The notes under the pieces are model-generated. The model saw nothing but the letters and a program-made list of their open reading frames with translations. It had not been told where the DNA came from and ran no database searches. Source: Sphingopyxis sp. FD7 (GTDB lineage Bacteria > Pseudomonadota > Alphaproteobacteria > Sphingomonadales > Sphingomonadaceae). From it: a stretch of DNA of 64,000 nt. A program made the translations under genes and the position numbers. Within the stretch, counting starts at the first letter, position 1, and every line of letters begins with the position of its first letter. The stretch is from NCBI RefSeq assembly GCF_003609835.1, contig NZ_AP017898.1, forward strand, positions 3,631,615 to 3,695,614, written 5' to 3'. Shown piece by piece: positions 44,569-51,980 of this stretch.

Positions 44569-47175
44569 TCAATTGCCAAATGTGCGCTGCCACCAGCCAC
44601 GGCGCGGCTCGCCGTCCGCTGTTTCGCTGGCCTCGCCCGCGTCAGCCGCAACCGGTTCCGCCTCGCTTGCGGTCGCCGGCTCGCTGCTCGCTTCGGCGGC
44701 AACGGCCTTTTTCGCCCGGCTCGCGCGCTTTTTGGGCGCGGGCTTGGTCGGTTCGGCTGCGGGCGCGGCGGCGACGGCTTCGGCGGATTCCGGCGCGGCT
44801 TCGGCAACAACCGCCCCCGCTTCGGCGGCCTCGACCGCAGCCTTGGACTTGCGCGGCGCGCGCTTGCGCTTCGGCTTTTCCCCGGCGGCCGGCGGTGCTT
44901 CTTCGGCAACGGGTTCGGCGGCCTCGACCGCCTCTACCGGCGCGGCCTCAGCCGCGACGACCGCCTCTTCGCTGGCGTCGGCCGTATCGGCCTTCTTGCG
45001 ACCGCGTCCCCCACGGCGGCGACGCGGTTTGGCTTCGGCCTCCCCGGCGTCCACTGCGGGAGCCGCTTCGGCGACTTCGGCGGCTTCGGCCGGTGCGGTT
45101 TCGCTCGCGTCCGAATCGACAGCTTCGGCGGTGTCGCCATCCTCGCCGCTTTCACCGCCGATCTCATTGCCTTCCTCGTCGCGGCGGCCGCGACGGCCCC
45201 GGCGGCGGCGGCGGCGGCGCTTGCGGCCCTCTCCATCGCCTGGGCCTTCTTCGCGATCACGCGAACGCGGACGCTCTTCGGCCGCTTCCTCTTCGTCTTC
45301 ATCCTCCTCTTCGGGGATGTCGTCCTCTTCATCCTCGATCGGTTCGATCGGGGCGAAGCTGCGGCGCTGGGTCGGCGGCGGACCGCCGACCTCGATCGCC
45401 ATGCGCGCGCCCTCGGTTTCGCCGTCGGGCAGGATTTCGACGCTGACGCCGTAAAGCTCTTCGATTTCGTGCAGCTCGCGGCGCTTTTCGTTGAGGAGAT
45501 AGAAGGTCGCCTCCTGGCTTGCGCGCAGCGTGATCTTGCTGCCCTTGCCGCGCGCGGCTTCTTCCTCGATCAGGCGCAGCGCGCTGAGTCCCGCCGACGA
45601 CGCGGTGCGCACGAGCCCGGTGCCTTCGCAATGCGGGCACGGCCGCGTCGAGGCTTCGAGCACGCCGGTGCGCAGCCGCTGGCGGCTCATTTCCATCAGG
45701 CCAAAGCCCGAAATGCGGCCGACCTGGATCCGCGCGCGATCGTTCTTCAGCGCCTCCTTCATCGCGCGCTCGACCTTGCGGACGTTCGAGCCATGATCCA
45801 TGTCGATGAAGTCGATGACGATCAGCCCGGCCATGTCGCGCAGGCGCAGCTGGCGCGCGATCTCGGCTGCCGCTTCCAGGTTGGTGTTGAGCGCGGTCTG
45901 CTCGATATTATGCTCGCGCGTCGAGCGGCCCGAGTTGATGTCGATCGACACCAGGGCCTCGGTCGGGTTGATCACCAGATAGCCGCCCGACTTCAGCTGC
46001 ACGACCGGGTTGAGCATCCCGGCAAGCTGGTCCTCGACGCCATAGCGCTGATAGAGCGAGACCGGATCGGCATATTGTTTCACGCGCCGCGCGTGGCTCG
46101 GCATCAACAGCTTCATGAACTGCTTGGCCGCCTTGTACCCGTCGTCGCCCTCGACGAGCACTTCCTCGATGTCCTTGTGATAGATGTCGCGGATCGCGCG
46201 CTTGATGAGGTCGCTGTCCGAATGGATCAGCGCGGGCGCGCTCGACGCCAGCGTCTTTTCGCGAATCTCGTCCCACAGGCGGGCGAGATAGTCGAAGTCG
46301 CGCTTGATCTCGGTCTTGGTGCGGCTCATCCCCGCGGTGCGGACGATGCAACCCATCGTCGGTGGCAGGTTCATCTCGTCGATCATCGCCTTCAGCTTGC
46401 GGCGATCGGCGCCGTTCGAAATCTTGCGGCTGATCCCGCCGCCGTGCATCGTGTTGGGCATCAGCACGCAATAGCGGCCGGCGAGCGAAAGATAGGTAGT
46501 GAGCGCCGCGCCCTTGTTGCCGCGTTCTTCCTTGACGACCTGCACCAGCATCACCTGGCGGCGGCGGATGACGTCCTGGATCTTGTAGCGGCGGCGGAGC
46601 GACATGCGGCTTTCGCCGTCCTCGTCGTCGCCGCGGCGGCCGCGCCCGCGGCTCCGGCCGCCCTTGCGTCCGCTCGGCCCGCGGCGCTTGCGATCGCCGC
46701 GGCCATCCTTGTCCTCTTCGGCGCCCTCGTCACCCTCGCCATCGCCATTGTCGCCGTCGTCCTCGCTTTCGCCGATCGTTTCGGGCGCGGGAGCGTCGCC
46801 ATTTTCGTCGTCATGCTCCTCGACGTCGGCGACATCGCCCTCCAGCTCGTCAAGATCGTCCTCGGCACGCTGCGCCGCGGCGGCGGCATGTTCGGCCTCT
46901 TCGCGGAGCAGCGCTTCGCGGTCTTCTTTCGGAATCTGGTAATAATCGGGGTGGATTTCGCTGAACGCCAGGAAACCGTGGCGATTGCCGCCATATTCGA
47001 CGAACGCCGCCTGCAGCGACGGTTCGACGCGGGTGACCTTGGCCAGATAGATATTGCCCTTGAGCTGCTTGTGCTCGGCGGACTCGAAATCAAACTCCTC
47101 GATGCGGTTTCCCTTGGTGACGGCGACCCGGGTTTCTTCCCGGTGCCGCGCGTCGATCAACATGCGCGTGGTCAT
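44569..47175 (-). CDS. rne: Ribonuclease E/G family endoribonuclease
   Basis: An 868-residue RNase E. The N-terminal half has the S1-type RNA-binding region (LKGNIYLAKVTRVEPSLQAAFVEYG), the DNase-I-like catalytic part with DFIDMDHGSN (about 450-460), and the zinc-link cysteines in CPHCEGTG (about 511). About 95 residues, acidic then basic (about 105-200), are inserted in the S1 domain, as in other alphaproteobacteria. The C-terminal 250 residues are low-complexity, Ala/Glu/Arg/Lys-rich, and end in RRGWWQRTFGN; this is the degradosome scaffold type. It cuts mRNA and matures rRNA and tRNA. GGAG lies 8 bases before ATG 47175. The leader has a strong hairpin and T-run (see 47210). Confidence 0.94.
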   Translation of the reverse strand: MTTRMLIDARHREETRVAVTKGNRIEEFDFESAEHKQLKGNIYLAKVTRVEPSLQAAFVEYGGNRHGFLAFSEIHPDYYQIPKEDREALLREEAEHAAAAAQRAEDDLDELEGDVADVEEHDDENGDAPAPETIGESEDDGDNGDGEGDEGAEEDKDGRGDRKRRGPSGRKGGRSRGRGRRGDDEDGESRMSLRRRYKIQDVIRRRQVMLVQVVKEERGNKGAALTTYLSLAGRYCVLMPNTMHGGGISRKISNGADRRKLKAMIDEMNLPPTMGCIVRTAGMSRTKTEIKRDFDYLARLWDEIREKTLASSAPALIHSDSDLIKRAIRDIYHKDIEEVLVEGDDGYKAAKQFMKLLMPSHARRVKQYADPVSLYQRYGVEDQLAGMLNPVVQLKSGGYLVINPTEALVSIDINSGRSTREHNIEQTALNTNLEAAAEIARQLRLRDMAGLIVIDFIDMDHGSNVRKVERAMKEALKNDRARIQVGRISGFGLMEMSRQRLRTGVLEASTRPCPHCEGTGLVRTASSAGLSALRLIEEEAARGKGSKITLRASQEATFYLLNEKRRELHEIEELYGVSVEILPDGETEGARMAIEVGGPPPTQRRSFAPIEPIEDEEDDIPEEEDEDEEEAAEERPRSRDREEGPGDGEGRKRRRRRRRGRRGRRDEEGNEIGGESGEDGDTAEAVDSDASETAPAEAAEVAEAAPAVDAGEAEAKPRRRRGGRGRKKADTADASEEAVVAAEAAPVEAVEAAEPVAEEAPPAAGEKPKRKRAPRKSKAAVEAAEAGAVVAEAAPESAEAVAAAPAAEPTKPAPKKRASRAKKAVAAEASSEPATASEAEPVAADAGEASETADGEPRRGWWQRTFGN

Positions 47176-47189
47176 TGGTAACACTCCAA

Positions 47190-47205
47190 GCGCGCCGCGG
47201 CGCGC
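47190..47205. promoter_or_regulatory. 16-base perfect palindrome just before the rne ribosome binding site
   Basis: GCGCGCCGCGGCGCGC reads the same on both strands and would fold into a tight stem in the rne leader, a few bases before GGAG. It could restrict ribosome access or offer an RNase E target. Role unknown. Confidence 0.5.
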
Positions 47206-47209
47206 CATC

Positions 47210-47246
47210 AAAAAATCCCGCAGGCCCCCCTGGTGGAGGGCCGCGG
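47210..47246 (-). terminator. Terminator-like hairpin in the rne leader
   Basis: On the rne strand GGCCCTCC-ACCA-GGGGGGCC forms an 8-bp stem (one G-U pair), extended by CCGC/GCGG across a single-base bulge, and is followed by GATTTTTTG. This looks like an intrinsic terminator about 35 bases before the rne start codon, so it would cut off most rne transcripts unless prevented. Attenuation or autoregulation is inferred; see findings. Confidence 0.6.
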
Positions 47247-47820
47247 CGGATAAGGGTGAAAGGAAAAAAATCGTTATTGCCGAAGGCGGCTTGCGTCCGG
47301 TCCTGGACGCGCATGCGGTCCTCCCGTCCGGCGAGCGGGGCAAAAGCGCCCGCGTCGGGATGGAAAGAGGGCATGGCAAGCCTCATGCGGCATCAACCTG
47401 TTACGGGGTGAGCGGGCGGGCAGGGCGGGCGATGAAGCGAACGCCCCGACTGTCCGGTCAACCGGGTGGACTGGCGGCAGGCGTGTCCGTTCCCGCATGT
47501 CCGGCGCCAAGGCGGCCATGTTCCGCGAGTTTCGCGGACCAGGCCTTCCCCTCAAAAGGCCGGACGGCACCGGAAAGAACGCCGTCAGTGATGGGGTGCT
47601 AGCATCGGCGCGCGCCGACGGCAACCACAACCGCCCCCAAAGATGGGATCGCCGTCCACCGTTGCAACAATGTCATGCGCGGCCGATGCCGCCTTGTGCC
47701 AAAAAAAAAGCGGTCACCGGATCGTCTTTAACACAGGATTCAGGCTTGTGAGCCGCCGAAATCGCGACCTTTTCGATTAAGCACTGGACCAACCGCCACG
47801 CCGGACGGCATAGACGCGCC
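47247..47820. other. Intergenic region between rne and the amidase gene
   Basis: About 570 bases with no convincing gene. Its right part (47700-47760) includes a run of nine A and the stretch TCTTTAACACAGGATT near the amidase start, and probably holds the promoters of both divergent genes. Its left part belongs to the rne leader (47176-47300). The open frames in it are short and lack start signals. Nothing else is seen. Confidence 0.5.
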
Positions 47821-48717
47821 ATGAGCGTGTTCGCCCTTGTCGGCTTGATCATGACGCCGCCGATGACGGGTGCGGGTGTCGATCGTCCGCGAACCGAGTT
47901 TGGCGCCGTGGTTGCGTTTCGCGCGCAGCGGCCGACCCGGCGCTACAGCGTCACCGTGCCGATCGGCAAGCCGAAGCCTGCGGTGCCGCTGCCGCGGATC
48001 CAAGGGCCGGCTGACGAACGCCTGCCGCTGGTGGTGATCGACGCGGGGCATGGCGGGCACGATCCGGGCGCGATTTCGCCGCACAATAGTCGCCGCGAAA
48101 AGGACGTCACCCTGGCGATCGCGCGCGCGATCCGCGACGAGCTCGTCGCCTCGCGCCGCGTCCGCGTTGCCTTGACCCGCGACGATGACCGTTTCCTGGT
48201 GCTTGAGGAACGCTATGGCATCGCCCGGCGGCTGAAGGCCGACCTGTTCATTTCGGTCCACGCCGACGCCGCCGAGAACCGCGAGGCGCACGGCGCGTCG
48301 GTCTATACCCTGTCCGAAGTCGCCTCCGACCGCGAGGCGGCGCGGCTCGCGGCGCGCGAGAACAAGGCGAATATCCTCAACGGGGTCGATCTCGGCGCAC
48401 ATGGCGATGCCGTGTCGTCGATCCTCATCGACCTGACGCAGCGCGAAACGATGAACGCCTCGGCCGAGTTCGCCCGGCTGCTCCAGCGCGAGGCGTCGGA
48501 CGAGGTGCCGTTCCGCACCACCGCGCACCGCTTCGCCTCCTTTGTCGTCCTGAAAGCGCCCGATACGCCGTCGGTGCTTTTCGAGACGGGTTTTCTCTCG
48601 AACAAGGACGACGCCGCATTCCTCGCCTCGGCATCGGGGCGCAGGAAGGTCGCGCGCGGCGTGCGCGAAGCGGTGCAGATCCATTTCGCGCGGCAGATTG
48701 CGGAAAGCGGGCGCTGA
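47821..48717 (+). CDS. N-acetylmuramoyl-L-alanine amidase (AmiC-like)
   Basis: A 298-residue amidase_3 enzyme. The zinc site is visible: VVIDAGHGGHDPG (His and the Asp-Gly context), the Glu in NSRREKDVTLAIA, the SVHADAAENREAHGAS block with the second His, and VLFETGFLSNKDDAAFLAS with the catalytic Glu. It splits the bond between MurNAc and the stem peptide for daughter-cell separation. The N-terminus (SVFALVGLIMTPPMTG) is hydrophobic and probably a signal anchor. It diverges from rne, and a cell-wall polymerase (PBP1A) comes later, after a three-gene insert. Confidence 0.92.
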   Translation: MSVFALVGLIMTPPMTGAGVDRPRTEFGAVVAFRAQRPTRRYSVTVPIGKPKPAVPLPRIQGPADERLPLVVIDAGHGGHDPGAISPHNSRREKDVTLAIARAIRDELVASRRVRVALTRDDDRFLVLEERYGIARRLKADLFISVHADAAENREAHGASVYTLSEVASDREAARLAARENKANILNGVDLGAHGDAVSSILIDLTQRETMNASAEFARLLQREASDEVPFRTTAHRFASFVVLKAPDTPSVLFETGFLSNKDDAAFLASASGRRKVARGVREAVQIHFARQIAESGR

Positions 48718-48847
48718 TCGTCCGCAATCGTGGAGCTGGCCGAGCGGCGGCTTTGGGGTGGATTCCGGCCGATCCTCCCCCTCCCCGTTCCGGGGAGGAG
48801 CGCCGCGTCCGCAGCCGGTCGAAAGCCGGCGTCTGGCGAAATAAATA

Positions 48848-48859
48848 TAGTCTTGACTA
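48848..48859. promoter_or_regulatory. Candidate operator/promoter of the lactone-oxidase operon
   Basis: TAGTC-TT-GACTA is a perfect palindrome that overlaps a TTGACT hexamer, a plausible -35. It lies 46 bases before the ATG at 48905. The TetR gene at the end of the operon is a candidate to bind it. By eye only. Confidence 0.4.
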
Positions 48860-48904
48860 ACATTTTTCCGGACGACAGTTTCATCCCTACCGAGGGAGGA
48901 CGGC

Positions 48905-50158
48905 ATGGCGTGGAGCAACTGGTCGGGCAGCGTCACCGCGCGCGCAGCGATCGCGCGCCCGCAAAGCGAGGATGAACTCGCGGCGCTGATCCGCGATGCG
49001 CACCGGCTGCGCGTCGTCGGGGCGGGGCACAGTTTCATGCCGCTGTGCGAATCGGACGAGCTGATCGTCAGCCTCGATGCCATGCCGGGCGAGCTTAGCG
49101 TCGCGCCCGACCGTCGCAGCGCGCGCATCCCTGCTGGCTGGAGCATCCGGCGGCTGACCGCGGCGCTTTGGGACCATGGCCTCGCGCTCGCCAATCAGGG
49201 CGACGTCAATCCGCAATCGCTCGCGGGCGCGATGGCGACGGGCACGCACGGCACCGGCGCCGACCTCGGCTCGCTGTCGAGCTTTGCGCGCGGTTTCCGC
49301 TTCGTCGATGCCGCGGGCGAGGCGCATTGGTGCGACGCCCAAACCAACGCCGATCTCTATCAGGCGCAGCGCCTGTCGCTCGGCCTGTTCGGCGTCGTTA
49401 CCGAAATTGACGTCGCGGTCGTCCCGGCCTTTCACCTTGCCGAACGCATCGAAAAACGCCGCTGGGCCGAGGTGCGCGAAAGCTATGACGAGCTCGAACG
49501 TCAGCACCGCCACGTCGAATTCTGGTTCTTTCCGCACAGCGACCAGGTGATCCTGAAAACGCTCGACCCGTGCGACCCATGCGATCCGCCGCCGACGACG
49601 ACCGACATGGAGGAGGCGACCTTCCGCCGCATCCTCAATGTGTCGGCGCGCCTGCCCTTCCTCACCCCCATGCTTCAGCGGCTGATGATGAAAAGCCCCA
49701 TTTCGGGCCGCCGCCGCGGCCCGGCGCACGCCGTTTTTCCGTCCGACCGCACGATCCGTTTCGAGGAGATGGAATATGAAATGCCGCGCGCCACCGGGCT
49801 GGAGACGCTGGATGAGGTCGTCGGCTGGATTCGTAAAAAGCGCCTGCCCGTCGCCTTTCCCTTTGAATATCGTGTCGTCGCCGACGACGACATCTGGATG
49901 AGCCCGATGAATGCGGGGCCGGTGGCCGCCATTTCGATGCACCAATATGCGAAGATGCCGTGGCAAAATCTGTTCGCCGAGGCCGAGGCGATTTTTCGCG
50001 GCCATGGCGGCCGCCCGCACTGGGCCAAACGCCACAGCCTGACCCGCGCCGATGTCGCCGCCCTTTATCCGATGGCGCCGCGCTATATTGCGGTCCGCCG
50101 CGCCGCCGACCCGGCGGGCAAGTTTCTGAACCCCCATCTCGAAAGCCTCTTCGCATGA
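48905..50158 (+). CDS. FAD-dependent sugar-1,4-lactone oxidase-like protein
   Basis: A 417-residue flavoprotein of the L-gulono/D-arabinono-lactone oxidase group. The flavin-binding part has LRVVGAGHSFMPL (the GxGHS histidine, which in some homologues holds FAD covalently), GDVNPQSLAGAMATGTHGTGADLGSLSSF and a C-terminal ALO domain with HWAKRHSLT and AVRRAADPAGKFLNPHLESLF. It likely oxidises aldonolactones or related alcohols using O2 or another acceptor. The ATG follows GAGGGAGGACGGC. It overlaps the next gene by ATGA. The substrate is unknown. Confidence 0.83.
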   Translation: MAWSNWSGSVTARAAIARPQSEDELAALIRDAHRLRVVGAGHSFMPLCESDELIVSLDAMPGELSVAPDRRSARIPAGWSIRRLTAALWDHGLALANQGDVNPQSLAGAMATGTHGTGADLGSLSSFARGFRFVDAAGEAHWCDAQTNADLYQAQRLSLGLFGVVTEIDVAVVPAFHLAERIEKRRWAEVRESYDELERQHRHVEFWFFPHSDQVILKTLDPCDPCDPPPTTTDMEEATFRRILNVSARLPFLTPMLQRLMMKSPISGRRRGPAHAVFPSDRTIRFEEMEYEMPRATGLETLDEVVGWIRKKRLPVAFPFEYRVVADDDIWMSPMNAGPVAAISMHQYAKMPWQNLFAEAEAIFRGHGGRPHWAKRHSLTRADVAALYPMAPRYIAVRRAADPAGKFLNPHLESLFA

Positions 50159-51300
50159 CCAGCGACCGCATCCTCCACGACGCGCTGATCGGGCGGCAGG
50201 GAAGCCGCGCCGACCTCAACACCCCGGTGCTGATCCTCGACCGCGATGCGCTCGACCGCAACATCGCCCGCATGGCGGCGCTCACCAAGGCGGCGGGCGT
50301 CGCGCTCCGCCCCCACGCCAAGACGCACAAGAGCGTCGACATCGCGCGGCGCCAGCTCGACGCGGGCGCGGTCGGCGTCTGCTGCGCCAAGATCGGCGAG
50401 GCAGAGGTGCTGGCGGACAGCGGCATCACCGGCATCCTCATCACCTCGCCCGTCGCCGCGCCCGCCGCGATCCTGCGCCTCGCCGCGCTGGCGGCGCGCG
50501 CCGAGGGGCTGATGGCGGTTGTCGATCATCCCGCGGTTGCGCAGCGTCTGGACGCGGCGCTCGCGGCCGACGGCGCGCAGCTCGACGTCATCATCGACAT
50601 CGATCCCGGCATCGCGCGCACCGGGGTCGCCTCGGCCGAAGCCGCGGTCGCGCTGGCGCGGACGATCGAGGCGCTGCCGACGCTGACCTATCGCGGCGTG
50701 CAATATTACTGCGGGTCGCAGCAGCATATCGAAAGCTATGCCGAACGCCGCGCCGCGATCGTCGAGCGGACGGACTATTTGCAGGGGGTCATCGCCGCGC
50801 TGGCGGATGCCGGTTTCGCGCCGCCGATCGTCACCGGGTCGGGCACCGGCACGCACCGCATCGACCTCGACCTCGGCGTCTTCACCGAGCTTCAGGCGGG
50901 CAGCTATGTCTTCATGGACAAGCAATATCTCGATTGCGAGCTGGCCGAGGGCGAGGCCGCGCCGTTCGAGATCGCGCTCGCGGTCGATGCGCGCGTCGTC
51001 AGCGCCAACCACAGCGGCCTCGTCACGATCGACGCGGGCTTCAAGTCGCTCTCGACCGACGGCGGCGTTGCGGTCGTGCGGCGCGGTGCGCCCGAATCCG
51101 CCTTTTTTGCCTTCATGGGCGACGAACATGCGGCGCTGATCGCCCCCGGCATCGGCGAGGCGCTGCTCCCCGGCGATCCGGTCAGCCTGACGGTTCCGCA
51201 CTGCGACCCGACCGTCAATCTCTACGACCATTATCATGTCGTCGCGGGCGACACGCTGGTCGACATCTGGCCGGTCAGCGCGCGCGGCTGCGCCCGATGA
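50155..51300 (+). CDS. PLP-dependent D-threonine aldolase/D-serine dehydratase-like enzyme (DSD1 family)
   Basis: A 381-residue alanine-racemase-fold enzyme. The N-terminal PLP lysine is in LRPHAKTHKSVDIARRQLDAG (about residue 58), followed by the GVCCAKIGEAEVLADSGITGILITSP block; the metal-binding His and Cys lie near VPHCDPTVNLYDHYHVV at the end. This matches the DSD1 family, which splits D-threonine or dehydrates D-serine and related beta-hydroxy D-amino acids. Its start overlaps the lactone oxidase stop and its stop overlaps the TetR start, so it is in the middle of a tightly coupled operon. Confidence 0.87.
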   Translation: MTSDRILHDALIGRQGSRADLNTPVLILDRDALDRNIARMAALTKAAGVALRPHAKTHKSVDIARRQLDAGAVGVCCAKIGEAEVLADSGITGILITSPVAAPAAILRLAALAARAEGLMAVVDHPAVAQRLDAALAADGAQLDVIIDIDPGIARTGVASAEAAVALARTIEALPTLTYRGVQYYCGSQQHIESYAERRAAIVERTDYLQGVIAALADAGFAPPIVTGSGTGTHRIDLDLGVFTELQAGSYVFMDKQYLDCELAEGEAAPFEIALAVDARVVSANHSGLVTIDAGFKSLSTDGGVAVVRRGAPESAFFAFMGDEHAALIAPGIGEALLPGDPVSLTVPHCDPTVNLYDHYHVVAGDTLVDIWPVSARGCAR

Positions 51301-51968
51301 CCGCGATGACCGCGACGCCGCGGCCCGCCCCCAAACAGGCGCGCGCGCAGCAGACGCGCGACCGCCTGCTCGACGTCGCGGGAGGCTTGCTCGCCGAGGT
51401 CGGGCTGGAGCGGATTTCGACCAATTTGATCGCCGCGCGCGCGGGGGTCAGCCCGCCCGCGCTCTATCGCTATTTCGCCGACAAATATGCGGTGCTGGAG
51501 GCGCTGGGGCACCGGCTGATGGACCGGCAGAATGTGGTGCTCGATCGCTGGATCGGCCGTCACGCGCCCGCTGGGATCGCGGCGATGGCGGACCATATCG
51601 GCGACCTGCTCGCCGCGAATGCCGCGATAACGCGCGCCGAGCCGGGGGCCGCATGGATATTGCGCGCGCTCCATGCCTCGCCGCAGCTCATCCATGTGCG
51701 GCTCGAATCGCACCGCGCGGTGACCGACCGCCTCGCCGCCGCCTGCGCGCCGTATCTGCCGCACCTCGATCCGGCGATCCTCTGGGCGCGGCTGCGCCTC
51801 GCGGTCGAGATCGGCTTTGCCGCCGACGAAATGCTCCATGAGGAGGATCATATTGCCGCCGATCGGTTGTTCGCCGATGTCGCGGCGATGCTGCGCACCG
51901 CGCTCCTCGATCTCGATACCCCGCACCCTGCCGCAAGCACGCTTCCCTTTCGGCGATCCACGCTTTAG
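51297..51968 (+). CDS. TetR/AcrR-family regulator
   Basis: A 223-residue regulator with a TetR helix-turn-helix in residues 18-65 (TRDRLLDVAGGLLAEVGLERISTNLIAARAGVSPPALYRYFADK). The ligand-binding part is not family specific. It starts inside the stop of the DSD1 gene (ATGA). Being the last gene of the operon suggests it regulates the operon itself, possibly at 48848. The frame continues upstream to 50934 but that part lies within DSD1. Confidence 0.82.
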   Translation: MTAMTATPRPAPKQARAQQTRDRLLDVAGGLLAEVGLERISTNLIAARAGVSPPALYRYFADKYAVLEALGHRLMDRQNVVLDRWIGRHAPAGIAAMADHIGDLLAANAAITRAEPGAAWILRALHASPQLIHVRLESHRAVTDRLAAACAPYLPHLDPAILWARLRLAVEIGFAADEMLHEEDHIAADRLFADVAAMLRTALLDLDTPHPAASTLPFRRSTL

Positions 51969-51980
51969 AGGCGGGGGCCT

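Noticed and set aside
44368..47181. A 937-codon open frame on the plus strand
   Set aside because: Antisense to rne; consists of low-complexity Ala/Leu/Arg stretches mirroring the acidic and basic tail of RNase E.
47497..47751. Small open frame between rne and the amidase
   Set aside because: No ribosome binding site, low-complexity composition and overlap with the probable promoter region of the amidase.
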